Positions 9,320 through 18,783 of a stretch of 64,000 nucleotides of DNA are shown one piece after another (within the stretch, counting starts at the first letter, position 1; each line of letters opens with the position of its first letter). The DNA is from DAITQM01 sp039794245 (GTDB lineage: Bacteria > Pseudomonadota > Gammaproteobacteria > Xanthomonadales > Wenzhouxiangellaceae), in the NCBI GenBank assembly GCA_039794245.1, contig JBDIVS010000005.1, positions 74,869 through 138,868 on the forward strand, in the 5' to 3' direction. The notes beneath the pieces are model-generated. The model was not told the origin of the DNA, did no database searches, and was given only the letters and a program-made list of their open reading frames with translations. Both the position numbers and the translations under genes were made by a program.

Positions 9320-10507
9320 ATGACGCTTGAGACTTCGCGCCGCGCCGCCGCGGTCAAACCCTCGGCGACGATCGCGGTCAGCGCACGCGCCGCCGAGCTG
9401 CGCGCCGCCGGCCGCGATATCCTGTCGCTCAGCATGGGTGAGCCTGATTTCCCAACACCGCGCCGCATCTGCCAGGCGGCGATCGCCGCGATCCGCGACG
9501 GCCAGACGCGCTATACCGCGGTAGACGGCACGCCGGAACTGAAGCGCGCGGTCCAGGAGAAGTTCAGGCGCGAAAACGGCCTCGAATACGAACTGGACGA
9601 GATCATCGCCACCACCGGCGCCAAGCAGGCGATCTACAACCTGCTTCTGGCCCTGCTCAATCCCGGCGACGAGGTGCTGGTCCCGGCCCCCTACTGGGTG
9701 TCGTACCCCGACATGGTCCGCCTCGCCGACGGCGAGCCGGTGATCCTGGCAACGACCGCCGACCAGCAGTTCAAGATCCAGCCGCGGCAACTGGCCGGGG
9801 CGATCACGCCGCGTACCCGCCTCCTGCTGCTCAATTCGCCGTCCAACCCAACCGGCAAGACCTACCGCCGCGACGAATACCGGGCGCTGGCCGAGGTGTT
9901 GCAGGAACATCCGCGGATCGCGATTCTGAGCGACGAAATCTACGAACATATCTACTGGGGCGACGAACCCTATTCCAGCTTCGCCGCCGCCTGCCCCGAA
10001 CTGCGCGACCGGACGCTGCTCGTCAACGGCGTTTCCAAAGCCTATGCGATGACCGGCTGGCGGCTCGGCTACGCCGCCGGCCCGGCGCCGTGGATCCGGC
10101 AGATGCGCAAGATCCAGGGGCAATCGACCTCGAACCCGTGCTCGATCGCCCAGGCGGCGGCGGTTGCGGCGCTGAACGGCGAACAGGACACGGTGCGCAA
10201 AATGAACCGCGCCTTCCACCGCCGGCACGACCGCTTTATCCCGGCCCTGGCTGCGCTGCCCGGCCTGGACTGCGCGCCGACCGACGGGGCGTTTTACGCC
10301 TTTCCGGCGATCGGCGAAGCGCTTGCCGCCCGGCCCGGACTCGGCGACGACGTGGCGTTCGCCAACTGGCTGCTCGATACCGCCGGCGTCGCTGCGGTGC
10401 CGGGCAGCGCCTTCGGCATGCCGGGTCATCTCAGGCTGTCCTATGCCGCGGCCGACGAGGTGCTCGACGAGGCGTTGATCCGGCTGCGCCGGGCGCTCAA
10501 CGGCTGA
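9320..10507 (+). CDS. Class I PLP aminotransferase, aspartate type
   Basis: 395 residues from ATG 9320. The fold-type I signatures are in order: LSMGEPDFPTP, NSPSNPTGKTY (substrate and PLP contacts), LSDEIYEHI with the pyridine-binding Asp, and the Schiff-base Lys near residue 240 in SKAYAMTGWRLGY. This pattern matches subgroup I-gamma aspartate/prephenate aminotransferases (AspC/AatA type), cytoplasmic, interconverting aspartate and 2-oxoglutarate with oxaloacetate and glutamate. Some members also act on prephenate; the sequence does not settle that. Confidence 0.92.
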   Translation: MTLETSRRAAAVKPSATIAVSARAAELRAAGRDILSLSMGEPDFPTPRRICQAAIAAIRDGQTRYTAVDGTPELKRAVQEKFRRENGLEYELDEIIATTGAKQAIYNLLLALLNPGDEVLVPAPYWVSYPDMVRLADGEPVILATTADQQFKIQPRQLAGAITPRTRLLLLNSPSNPTGKTYRRDEYRALAEVLQEHPRIAILSDEIYEHIYWGDEPYSSFAAACPELRDRTLLVNGVSKAYAMTGWRLGYAAGPAPWIRQMRKIQGQSTSNPCSIAQAAAVAALNGEQDTVRKMNRAFHRRHDRFIPALAALPGLDCAPTDGAFYAFPAIGEALAARPGLGDDVAFANWLLDTAGVAAVPGSAFGMPGHLRLSYAAADEVLDEALIRLRRALNG

Positions 10508-10614
10508 CAGTCCGCGTCCACTTTCGCCTACACAACGCCTCGCCGTTCGCCGATACCGCCGGGCCGGGTGCCTGCCGACAATGCTCCGGAGTTTGATCGC
10601 ACCGGAGTTACGAC

Positions 10615-11127
10615 ATGCACCGCCACCTCGGCTTTACCTTGATGGACCTGCTGATCGCGATGTCACTGATCGCGATTCTGGTCAGCCTGGGCATCCCCGG
10701 GTTCCTCGATTTCAGCCGCAATCAGCGTCTGGCGGCGGCGGCCAACGAACTGGCCGTTGAACTGGCCTTCGCCCGCCAGAGCGCGGCGTTCGACCACCGC
10801 CCCGTCACTGTCTGCCCGTCGCTCGACCAGGCGACGTGCGCCGCCGGCAGCCCATGGGCGTCTGGCCGCCTGATCTTTGTCGATGACAACCTGAACCGCG
10901 AGCGCGAGCCTGAAGAGCCGATCCTACGCGCCGGCAGCGCCTGGGCGCGAATCCAGGCCGGCAGCGGGCGGCGCGAGCGTTTTCGTTTCATGCCCGACGG
11001 CAACGCGGTCGGCACCAACGGCAGCATCCGATTGTGTGACGAGCGGGGCGCCGCCGCCGGCCGCCGCCTGGTGATCTCGATGACCGGCCGGGCCCGGCTC
11101 GAAGGCCCGGGTATCGATCACTGTTGA
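10615..11127 (+). CDS. FimT/GspH-type minor pseudopilin
   Basis: 170 residues. A short basic leader (MHRHLG) is followed by GFTLMDLLIAMSLIAILVSLGIP, the prepilin cleavage site and N-terminal helix. The rest looks like a GspH/FimT globular domain with cysteine pairs (VCPSLDQATC and LCDER...DHC). Position +5 after the cleavage site is Asp instead of the nearly invariant Glu used for N-methylation and subunit docking, a conservative but rare change. It is not in a pilus operon here; orphan FimT-like proteins can act as DNA-binding or initiating minor pilins. Confidence 0.8.
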   Translation: MHRHLGFTLMDLLIAMSLIAILVSLGIPGFLDFSRNQRLAAAANELAVELAFARQSAAFDHRPVTVCPSLDQATCAAGSPWASGRLIFVDDNLNREREPEEPILRAGSAWARIQAGSGRRERFRFMPDGNAVGTNGSIRLCDERGAAAGRRLVISMTGRARLEGPGIDHC

Positions 11128-11170
11128 TCGGTGTTCTCATATCAACGCGCCGCAGAATCAGCGTAACCGT

Positions 11171-11205
11171 CTGTTGCATCAATTCCCGGGATTCTCGGTC
11201 AAGCT
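11171..11205. repeat. Remnant of an ISL3-type MITE left end
   Basis: ctgttgcatcaattcccggg and the bases after it match the left end of the element at 1662, with a few substitutions. The rest of the element is missing. It lies about 45 bp after the stop codon of the pseudopilin gene. Confidence 0.6.
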
Positions 11206-11231
11206 GGTGAGTACAGCTTGGGCCGGATAAT

Positions 11232-11280
11232 GGGTCAGGTCTTGATCTTTGCACTGGATGCAAGAATCAAGACCTGACCC
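11232..11280. repeat. Near-perfect 22-bp palindromic repeat (RAYT/REP-like)
   Basis: gggtcaggtcttgat (11232-11246) pairs perfectly with 11266-11280, and with two mismatches the arms extend to 22 bp around a five-base loop. 'GGGTCAGGTCTTGATTCTTGCA'-type sequences are recalled as common termini of small elements moved by REP-associated tyrosine transposases; that link is from memory, not from this window. It could also form a transcription-stopping hairpin. Confidence 0.55.
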
Positions 11281-11308
11281 CAAAATTCACCCGGGCTTGA
11301 CTTACAAA

Positions 11309-11323
11309 TGAGAATCGTTATCA
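11309..11323. promoter_or_regulatory. Putative Fur box
   Basis: TGAGAATCGTTATCA matches the 7-1-7 Fur consensus TGATAATnATTATCA at all but two positions. It ends nine bases before the ATG of the small gene at 11333, so Fur-Fe2+ would be expected to block its expression. No core promoter is obvious. Confidence 0.6.
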
Positions 11324-11332
11324 TCTATCGGC

Positions 11333-11668
11333 ATGGATATGCCCATCGCTCCCGCCCCGGCCGCCCGCCATTGCACCCCGGGCCGGGCAGCCACTGCCTG
11401 GAAGATCGAGGTGCGGATGGCGGATGGCCATCTACCCGAAGTGCGGCTCGGGCGGCGCGGGCAGCGTCTGTACCGCCGCTGGCAGGGCCTTTCCGCCTTG
11501 CTGATCCTGACCCATCCGTGCCTGCGGCGCCTGCTCTGGGAAAGCCCGCCGCCAGCCCCACACCGCCTCGATCTTTGCCCCCACGAGGCCAGCCGCGTGC
11601 TGCTCGCCGCCGCCGCGGTTCATCTGGCGCTCCGCCGGGGTGCCTCGCCGCCGCGCTGCGAACCGTGA
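11333..11668 (+). CDS. Hypothetical protein behind a Fur box
   Basis: 111 residues, Arg/Leu/Pro-rich (CLRRLLWESPPPAPH; ASRVLLAAAAVHLALRR), without signal peptide or clear membrane helix. Two other frames are open here, so coding is not certain; a longer frame from 11308 reads through to the next gene but with implausible composition. The main reason to call it is the near-consensus Fur box just upstream. No good ribosome site is visible. I do not recognise a family. It could be a degraded iron-uptake accessory gene. Confidence 0.35.
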   Translation: MDMPIAPAPAARHCTPGRAATAWKIEVRMADGHLPEVRLGRRGQRLYRRWQGLSALLILTHPCLRRLLWESPPPAPHRLDLCPHEASRVLLAAAAVHLALRRGASPPRCEP

Positions 11669-11742
11669 CTTTTGCGCTATGGCGCCGGCGGCGGGCAGCG
11701 CCTACAATCCCGATCCTGACCCACCTGTCCGAGAGGATCGCC

Positions 11743-12489
11743 ATGTCCCCGAAATCGCTTGCTCTTTCAATTTTCACTGCCGGCCTGTTGCTGACCGGCA
11801 CGGTGTTTGCCGCCCCCGATGTCGATGAGATCGTCGCCAAGGCCATCGAGGCGCGCGGCGGTTACGACGCGATCAAGGCGCTCGACAGCGCCCGGATCAG
11901 CGGCGAAATGAACATGATGGGCAACCCGGCGCCGATGCGCATGGAATGGAAACGGCCAAACAAAATGCGCATGGAGTTCGATTTCCAGGGCATGACCGCG
12001 GTGATGGCCTATGACGGCGAAGGCGGCTGGAGCATCATGCCGTTTCTCGGCAAGACCACGGCCGAACCGATGGCCGAGGACCAACTGAAAGACGTCAAGA
12101 ACCAGGCCGATTTCGACGGCGAACTGGTCGATTACAAGGCCAAGGGCCACCAGGTCGAACTGGTCGGCAAGGAAGAGGTGGACGGCACCGACGCCTGGCA
12201 CCTGAAACTGACCAAAGCGAGCGGCGATATCGAGCACATCTATCTCGACGCCGAGCACTACCTGGCCTTCAAACAGACCTCGAATACCACGCGCCAGGGC
12301 GTGACGACGACGATCAACACCCTGTTCGGCGATTACCAGGAGGTGGCCGGCGTGCTGTTTCCGTTCTACGCCGAGGCGATGCCCGAAGGGGCGCCGGCCG
12401 GCCAGGCGATCACGATTCTGGGCATCGAACCGAATGTCGAGATCGACGACGCGCGCTTTGCGATGCCTGAAACAACCGCCGTGAAATAA
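11743..12489 (+). CDS. LolA-like periplasmic protein
   Basis: 248 residues. The frame is open from 11308, but ATG 11743 after GAGAGGATCGCC gives a clean signal peptide (LALSIFTAGLLLTGTVFAAP). The mature part begins VDEIVAKAIEARGGYDAIKAL and continues with a LolA/LppX-type half-barrel pattern (MRMEWKRPNKMRMEFDFQG, YDGEGGWSIMPF). Such proteins are annotated as outer-membrane lipoprotein-sorting-like. No membrane anchor and no lipobox Cys. It is followed by a weak hairpin and then by another exported protein. A true LolA chaperone role is not implied. Confidence 0.7.
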   Translation: MSPKSLALSIFTAGLLLTGTVFAAPDVDEIVAKAIEARGGYDAIKALDSARISGEMNMMGNPAPMRMEWKRPNKMRMEFDFQGMTAVMAYDGEGGWSIMPFLGKTTAEPMAEDQLKDVKNQADFDGELVDYKAKGHQVELVGKEEVDGTDAWHLKLTKASGDIEHIYLDAEHYLAFKQTSNTTRQGVTTTINTLFGDYQEVAGVLFPFYAEAMPEGAPAGQAITILGIEPNVEIDDARFAMPETTAVK

Positions 12490-12510
12490 ATCAGCCGGCC
12501 GCCGTCCGCA

Positions 12511-12549
12511 CCCTCCCTGAGGCTATCCGGGCATCAGGGAGCGGAGGGT
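12511..12549 (+). terminator. Imperfect hairpin after the LolA-like gene
   Basis: TCCCTGA (12514-12520) pairs with TCAGGGA (12534-12540), flanked by CCC and GGG tracts. No T-run follows, so this is a weak call. Confidence 0.3.
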
Positions 12550-12607
12550 CATTTCGACAATTTACCCGTCGCACGGCGGCGGCCGCCAGCCGCTCAGGAG
12601 ACCAACC

Positions 12608-15600
12608 ATGCGCTTTTTCAGGCCTTTCTTTTCGATCCTTTTCGTGACGCTGGCCCTCGGCGCCGGCCTTACAGCGGCAGCGGCCGAGATCACCTCGGCC
12701 ACCTTCGGCGGGTTGCGCGCCCGGGCCATCGGCCCGGCGGTGATGAGCGGCCGGATCGCCGCAATCGACGCCGTTTCCGGCACGCCGCCGGTCATCTATG
12801 TCGGCGCGGCGAGCGGCGGGGTGTGGAAGTCGATCGACGGCGGCATCACGTTCAAACCGATCTTCGACGATCACGTCCAGTCGATCGGCGCCGTCCGCGT
12901 CAACCGGCACAATCCCGACGATGTCTGGGTCGGCAGCGGCGAAAGCTGGGTGCGCAATTCGGTGGGCATCGGCGACGGCGTCTATCGCTCGACCGACGGC
13001 GGCACAACCTGGAAACACCTCGGCCTGGCCGGTAACCGCCACGTCGCAGCAATCCGCCTGAGCAGCCGCGATCCGGAGACGGCCTTCGTCTGCGCCCTCG
13101 GCAACGCCTGGGCGCCGAGCGCCGAACGCGGCGTTTACCGGACGACCGACGGCGGCGCGAACTGGACGCTGGTGCTCAAGGTCGATGCCAACACCGGCTG
13201 TGCCGACCTCGATATCGACCCGGCCAATCCGAACATCCTGTTCGCGGCAATGTGGGACTTCAGGCGCTATCCCGATTTCTTCCGCTCCGGCGGGCCGGGC
13301 AGCGGCCTGTACCGCAGTATCGACGGCGGCGTGAGCTGGCAGCGTCTCACCCAGGGACTGCCGGAGGACGAAGTCGGCCGGATCGCGGTCGCCGTCGCCC
13401 CGTCGCGGCCAGGGACGGTGTACGCCACGGTCGAATGCGCCGAATCGGCGCTGTACCGCAGCGACGATCTCGGCGCGACGTGGGCGCGCCTCAGCGACGC
13501 CAGCGCCATCGGCATGCGACCGTTTTATTTCAGCGAACTGGTCGTCGATCCCAAGGACGCCGAGCGGGTGTACAAACCGGCCTTTACGCTCGGTGTCAGC
13601 ACCGACGGCGGCAAAACCTTCAGTTCCCTGTTCGGCGGCTTCGGCAGTGGCATCCATCCCGATCACCACGCGCTGTGGATCGATCCCGAAAATCCCAAAC
13701 ACCTTCTGCTCGGCACCGACGGCGGGGTTTACGAGAGCTACGACCAGAACGGCCACTGGCGATTCATCGCTAATCTGCCGGTGGCGCAGTTCTATCACGT
13801 TGCGGTCGATGGCCAATGGCCGTACCACGTTTACGGCGGCCTGCAGGACAACGGCTCGTGGCGCGGCCCGTCGCGCGCCCCCGGCGGCATTCGCAACCGC
13901 GATTGGGAGAGTATCGGTTTCGGTGACGGGTTCTGGAGCTTTCCCGATCCGGACGACAACGATTTCGTCTATTCCGAGTTCCAGGGTGGCAAGCTGCTGC
14001 GCGTCAACCGCCGGCTCGGCGAGGTGAAATGGATCAGCCCGGCGGCGGCGGCCGGTGGTCCGGAACTGCGCTTCAACTGGAACACGCCGCTCCACATGCC
14101 GCCGCTGGAGCCGGGCGTGTTGCTCTACGGCTCGCAATTCGTCCATCGCAGCACCGACCGCGGCGAATCGTGGCAGGTGATCTCGCCCGATCTGACGACC
14201 GACGACCCGCAACGCCAGCGACAGTTGCTAAGTGGCGGCCTGACAATCGACAACTCGACCGCCGAGAACAACGCGACGGTATACACGATCAGCGCTTCGC
14301 CGCGCGACGCGGGCGTCATCTGGGCCGGCAGCGACGACGGCCTGGTGCATGTCACGCGCGACGGCGGCCGGCACTGGCAGAACGTGACGCGCAACATCGC
14401 CGGGGCGCCGGCCGGGGCCTGGGTATCGCACCTCGCAGCCAGTCCGCACGATGCGGCAACGGCATTCGCCACGATCGACGCCCACCGCAACGGCGATTTC
14501 ACCCCTTATGTCTATCGGACGGACGATTACGGCGCCACCTGGCGGGCGCTGGCCGGCGGCGACGTTGCCGGTTACGCCTGGGTCATCAAACAAGATCCGG
14601 TCAATCCGGCGCTGTTGTTCCTCGGCACCGAATTCGGCCTCCATGTCAGCCTCGACGGCGGCGGGCACTGGGCGCGCTTCACGGAGAACCTGCCCAAGGT
14701 CGCGGTCCACGATATCGCGATCCATCCGACCGAACATGACGTCATCCTTGCCACTCACGGCCGCGGCGTTTACATCATCGACGACATCACGCCGCTGCGC
14801 GCCCTGACGGCGGAGATCATGGAACAGGAGATCGCACTGTTGCCGGCGCGCCCGGCGGTGATGGTTGACGGCGGCGGCTTGCAGGAATTCGAGGCCGACG
14901 ACGGTTTCAGCGCCGCGAACCCGCCGCAGGCCGCGGTGATCACGTACTGGCTAAAGAAACGCCACCTGTTCGGTCCTTTCAAGCTCAACGTTTACGACCG
15001 GGAAAATCGCCTGATCGTCACCTTGCCGACGGCCAAGCGGCCGGGCATCAATCGCGTCGAATGGCCGATGCGCCTCAAGCCGCCGAAACTGCCCGCCGCC
15101 ACCTCGCTCGCCCCGGCGACCCAGGGGCCGCGCGTCCCAGAAGGGCGTTACCGGATCGAACTGGTCAAGGGTAAACAATCGCTCGACGGCGAGGTGGAAC
15201 TGGTGCCCGATCCACGCACCTTGCACACAGCCGAAGATCGGGCCGTGCAGCAGAAACTCGCCCTCGATCTTTACGCCGCGCTCGAGAACCTCACTTATCT
15301 TTCGGAAAGCGTCACCGACCTGGCCGCGCAGGCCCGCGACCGGGCGTCCCAGCTGGGCGGCCGGGACGCGGATCGCCTGGAAAGATTCGCCGCCAAGATC
15401 GACGAATTCAACGCCACGCTGGTCTCGACCAGCAAGGCCGGATGGCTCTCCGGCGAGGAAAAGCTGCGCGAAAAAATGAGCGGCGTTTACGGCGCGGTCA
15501 ACGATTACGCCGGGCGGCCGACGGCCACGCAACTGGCCGAAGCGGAAAAATACCAGGCCGAACTCGCCGCTGCAGTCGAAAGCGCCGAAAAACTGCTCAC

Positions 15601-15775
15601 CGGCCACCTGCCACGCCTCAACAAGATGCTCGCCGCCCGCGATCTGCCGCCGCTCGTCCGGCAAAGCCGCGAGCAATGGGAAGAAGACAGTGCCGGAGCG
15701 CGCAACCCGGGGGGCGGCAAACGGCGTCTGGCCTCCATTTTACCGCTTGCTTTTAACGCCCTGGCGAGGTGGTAA
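12608..15775 (+). CDS. Large exported BNR/VPS10-like beta-propeller protein
   Basis: 1055 residues with signal peptide (SILFVTLALGAGLTAAAA). At least eight BNR/Asp-box type repeats of the form S-DGG-TW are visible (KSIDGGITF, RSTDGGTTW, RTTDGGANW, RSIDGGVSW, RSDDLGATW, STDGGKTF, RSTDRGESW, VSLDGGGHW), giving one or two beta-propellers over residues 40-740. A sandwich-like region and a helical C-terminal region (LEKFAAKIDEFNATL area) follow. This family is often labelled glycosyl hydrolase or sortilin-like but the catalytic role is not established. Its last 36 bases overlap the convergent nitrilase gene. It may bind glycans or peptides in the periplasm. Confidence 0.8.
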   Translation: MRFFRPFFSILFVTLALGAGLTAAAAEITSATFGGLRARAIGPAVMSGRIAAIDAVSGTPPVIYVGAASGGVWKSIDGGITFKPIFDDHVQSIGAVRVNRHNPDDVWVGSGESWVRNSVGIGDGVYRSTDGGTTWKHLGLAGNRHVAAIRLSSRDPETAFVCALGNAWAPSAERGVYRTTDGGANWTLVLKVDANTGCADLDIDPANPNILFAAMWDFRRYPDFFRSGGPGSGLYRSIDGGVSWQRLTQGLPEDEVGRIAVAVAPSRPGTVYATVECAESALYRSDDLGATWARLSDASAIGMRPFYFSELVVDPKDAERVYKPAFTLGVSTDGGKTFSSLFGGFGSGIHPDHHALWIDPENPKHLLLGTDGGVYESYDQNGHWRFIANLPVAQFYHVAVDGQWPYHVYGGLQDNGSWRGPSRAPGGIRNRDWESIGFGDGFWSFPDPDDNDFVYSEFQGGKLLRVNRRLGEVKWISPAAAAGGPELRFNWNTPLHMPPLEPGVLLYGSQFVHRSTDRGESWQVISPDLTTDDPQRQRQLLSGGLTIDNSTAENNATVYTISASPRDAGVIWAGSDDGLVHVTRDGGRHWQNVTRNIAGAPAGAWVSHLAASPHDAATAFATIDAHRNGDFTPYVYRTDDYGATWRALAGGDVAGYAWVIKQDPVNPALLFLGTEFGLHVSLDGGGHWARFTENLPKVAVHDIAIHPTEHDVILATHGRGVYIIDDITPLRALTAEIMEQEIALLPARPAVMVDGGGLQEFEADDGFSAANPPQAAVITYWLKKRHLFGPFKLNVYDRENRLIVTLPTAKRPGINRVEWPMRLKPPKLPAATSLAPATQGPRVPEGRYRIELVKGKQSLDGEVELVPDPRTLHTAEDRAVQQKLALDLYAALENLTYLSESVTDLAAQARDRASQLGGRDADRLERFAAKIDEFNATLVSTSKAGWLSGEEKLREKMSGVYGAVNDYAGRPTATQLAEAEKYQAELAAAVESAEKLLTGHLPRLNKMLAARDLPPLVRQSREQWEEDSAGARNPGGGKRRLASILPLAFNALARW

Positions 15776-16711
15776 ACCCGGGTTCAACCCGGCCGCTCGG
15801 GTCTCGACTTCCAGGCGGAACAGGTCGCTGCGGCTGTAATGCCCGGCGACATCGAGGTCGTACTTGCCGCGCACGATTTCCGCCATCTCGAGTTCGGCGT
15901 ACAAGATGCCCGGGCCGCCGCGCAGCGGCCCGGCAAGCACTTCGCCGAACGGCGAGACGATGCAACTGCCGCCGGCGATCATCACCGTCGCCGGATCGTC
16001 GCCCTGGATGCAGTCGTAATCTTCCGGGTAGTCGGCGCGCGTCGCGTACTGGCAGGCAGCGAGCACGAAACACCGCCCCTCGACCGCGATATGCCGCATG
16101 CTGGCGCCCCAGACTTCGCGGTCATCGACGGTCGGCGCGCAGTACAGCTCCACGCCCTGGGCGTACATCGTCTGGCGCAAAAGCGGCATGTAGTTTTCCC
16201 AGCAGATCACTGCCCCCATACGGCCGAGTTCGGTGGCAATGACTTGCAGTGTCGAACCGTCGCCGAAACCCCAGACCAGCCGTTCCATCGCCGTCGGCAT
16301 CACTTTCCGATGTTTGCCTAAAAACGCCCCATCCGGCCCGAGATAGACCGCCGTACAATACAGCGTGCCGTACTCGCGCTCGATGACGCCGATGACCAGG
16401 TGGACTTGATGCTGCGCGGCAATCTTTGCCAGGCGCTCGAGCTCCGGGCCGGGTAGCGCGATGGCCCCTTCGTAATAACGCTCGAAATCGCGCCGCCCCT
16501 GCGCCGTCCGCGAGCCGACCCGCGCCCCGAAATCGAGACCTTTCGGGTAACCGCCGACGAACGCCTCGGGAAAGACGACGAGTTTCGCGCCCTGCCCGGC
16601 CGCCTCAGCCACCAGCGCCGCGCAACGCTCGAGCGTCGCGGCCATATCGAACATCCGCGGTGCGGCCTGGACCACCGCGGTCTGAATGACTTTAGCTGCC
16701 ACGGTATTCAA
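15740..16711 (-). CDS. Nitrilase (carbon-nitrogen hydrolase)
   Basis: 323 residues. The Glu-Lys-Cys triad is complete: E49 in VVFPEAFVGGYPKG, K136 in GKHRKVMPT, C170 in GAVICWENYMPLLR. CWENYMPLLR and GFGDGS are typical of true nitrilases (nitrile to carboxylic acid plus ammonia) rather than amidases. The first codon is TTG; GTG 16702 three codons in is an alternative start. Stand-alone gene, tail overlapping the convergent BNR gene. Substrate unknown; aliphatic and aryl nitriles are both possible. Confidence 0.9.
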   Translation of the reverse strand: MNTVAAKVIQTAVVQAAPRMFDMAATLERCAALVAEAAGQGAKLVVFPEAFVGGYPKGLDFGARVGSRTAQGRRDFERYYEGAIALPGPELERLAKIAAQHQVHLVIGVIEREYGTLYCTAVYLGPDGAFLGKHRKVMPTAMERLVWGFGDGSTLQVIATELGRMGAVICWENYMPLLRQTMYAQGVELYCAPTVDDREVWGASMRHIAVEGRCFVLAACQYATRADYPEDYDCIQGDDPATVMIAGGSCIVSPFGEVLAGPLRGGPGILYAELEMAEIVRGKYDLDVAGHYSRSDLFRLEVETRAAGLNPGLPPRQGVKSKR

Positions 16712-16764
16712 CGGGAAGTGAGTGAAGAAGGATATCGGCCGATTGTACAGAAATCATCATTATT

Positions 16765-17079
16765 GGGGATGCCCAGCGGCCGTTGTCGCCCATCTGGCTT
16801 CGGAATCCACAGGCGACAGATCGCACCGGGGCGGTAGGTCCGGCTGCGAAGCGCCTCGTGCAGGTCCTCCACCAACCGACCCGGACCGTCCTCCAGGGCA
16901 ACAATCCGGTCAATCGTCACCCCATCCGGTCCGCCAGCGCCGCCATTGGCGCGCACCTGTTCCCAAGCCGCCCACAGCACATCCTTGCGGTAGATCCGGT
17001 CATACAACGCATAGAACCGAAAATCCGGCTCCTGCTTGGCTTTGTGATAGAGCTTTCGTCTCAGAGTCGTGAGTTTCTC
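16765..17079 (-). pseudogene. Fragment of a group II intron reverse transcriptase
   Basis: Translation reads LRRKLYHKAKQEPDFRF, then WEQVRANGGAGGPDGVT and YRPGAICRLWIPKPDGRQRP, the N-terminal region (RT-0 to RT-1/2) of LtrA-type intron-encoded proteins. It stops after GIPNN; the catalytic YADD, the X and endonuclease domains and the intron RNA are absent. The longer open frame around it runs back through the neighbouring tRNA and is not meaningful. It is a truncated relic. Confidence 0.8.
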
Positions 17080-17149
17080 CGGCAGCACCCGCTGCCGCGG
17101 GCGCGTCCGGAATGACAAAAGGAGGGAAGCCGGTGTCCGGTGAAGGAAA

Positions 17150-17225
<76 letters not shown>

Positions 17226-17301
17226 CCAGGGAAAGGCGATATTGTAATCGCCTGCCGGAAAAAGTCAAGCCACTGCCGACGTATCTTATGGCCGGACAGG
17301 G

Positions 17302-18669
17302 TCAATCCCGGCGCGCCAGGCCCTCGGCCAGCGCCACCGCCTGGATAATGATCTCGGGCACCGCGGTCAGCTCGAACCAACTACTGTGGCCCGCGGCCCG
17401 GTGGCGAACAGATCGTCCCGCTCCCGGTCGCTGCTCACCACGGCCCCATCGGCGGCGGCGCGCAACCCCAGGCCGTGGGCATCCGCTTCGGCCAGGCCCG
17501 CGGCCAGCAAAGCGGCAACCGGCGCCGCCTGCAACGACGGAAAATGACCGGTGCAATCGACCACCAGATCTGCCCCCAGCGCTTCGATTTTGGACTGGCC
17601 GCGCCAGGCGACGCCAAGATCCGGTGCCGCGCCCCGGAGGCCGTATCGCGTTCACCAACCGCCATATCGAGCACCCTCCCAGCTTGGATTTGTAATGTGC
17701 CTGCGGCCAATTCCGCTTGCAGGGTCGCCGCAGTGTTCGGCGGCAGGCGGTGGCGGTGAACATCCCAATACGGCCGCAGGTGGCGGAGAAAACGGGGTTG
17801 TTCACGCTCGCTCCACCCGGCCCAAATCTCCTGCGTCACAGGTCTGAAGCGGTCGATCACGGCGCGCCAATCAGCGCCTTCGGCCGCCGCTTCGCGGAGT
17901 AGCCGGCGTACCAGCGGCAAACCCTCGCGCGCCCCGGCCGGCGGCGCCGGCGGTTCATCCATACGCCAGGGGCGGCGCTCGGCGGCGTGCGCCTTGGGAT
18001 AAAGACCGTGCCGCGAAATCTCCAGCGCCGAACCGCCGAAGCCCCGTGCCCTGAGATCGAGCAGCGTATCGACCATCGACAAACCACTGCCGACGATGAT
18101 GACATTGCCGAGTGCCGCAGGGTTCAGGCCGCGGTCGGGAGCAAACGCCGTGGCGCCCATAACGGCCGACTTCGGCCGGCAGTCCGTAACCGGTCGCCAC
18201 GATCAGCACCGCGCAATCAACGACCTCGACATCGGCCAGCGTCAAGCGATAACCGCCTTCGAGCCGCGCCTCGACGCCGGTCAGCGGCCGAGCAACGCGC
18301 CTGACAACGACATCGGGGCGTGCCGCGCACAGCTCACTCAATCGTTCGCCGCAATAACGCGCAAATTGCCGCCGCGGGGCAAAATACATCGCCTTCGGGT
18401 TCCGTTTGCCGGCCTCGATATACGGGCTGGTCACGTTGCCTTTCGAGCCAGACAGCGAAGTCGCCCGGCGCGCCGACGTCGATACTCAAACGGCCGGCCG
18501 CAACATTAAGCAGGTCTCCGGCCCGCGCCCGACCATAGGCAAGGCCGGCGCCCAATTCCACTTCAGGCTCGATCAAAAACAGCTCGAAAGGCGCAGTACA
18601 GCGCCGCAACAGCGCAAAAGCCGTGGCCGCACCGCTGAATCCCACACCGGCAATGGCAATCCGATTCAT
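17302..18669 (-). pseudogene. Multiply frameshifted FAD/NAD(P)-binding oxidoreductase
   Basis: Consecutive parts of one protein appear in different frames: IAIAGVGFSGAATAFALLRR with a dinucleotide motif and GDLLNVAAGRLS (18669 to about 18400), YFAPRRQFARYC and VLIVATGYGLPAE (to about 18180), NVIIVGSGLSMVDTLLDLR with a second dinucleotide motif (to about 17590), VDCTGHFPSLQA (to about 17390), and a short C-terminus ending at 17302. Together they match FAD-NAD(P)-binding proteins of the NAD_binding_9 type. At least four frameshifts are required, so it is most likely dead, although a poor assembly would look the same. Confidence 0.75.
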
Positions 18670-18783
18670 CAGAAAAATATCTCCGTTTCGAGAAATCCAA
18701 ACAATACATTTTCCTCAGCGGTTGCATTCGGCGCCCGTTTTAAGAACGAGCCGTCCACCAGGACCGCAGCCCCGACGTTGAAC

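Noticed and set aside
11308..12489. 393-residue protein starting at 11308
   Set aside because: The first 145 residues are Arg/Pro-rich and precede an internal ATG with ribosome site and signal peptide at 11743.
12491..14212. 573-residue minus frame inside the BNR gene
   Set aside because: Low-complexity shadow without start context; the plus-strand repeats are convincing.
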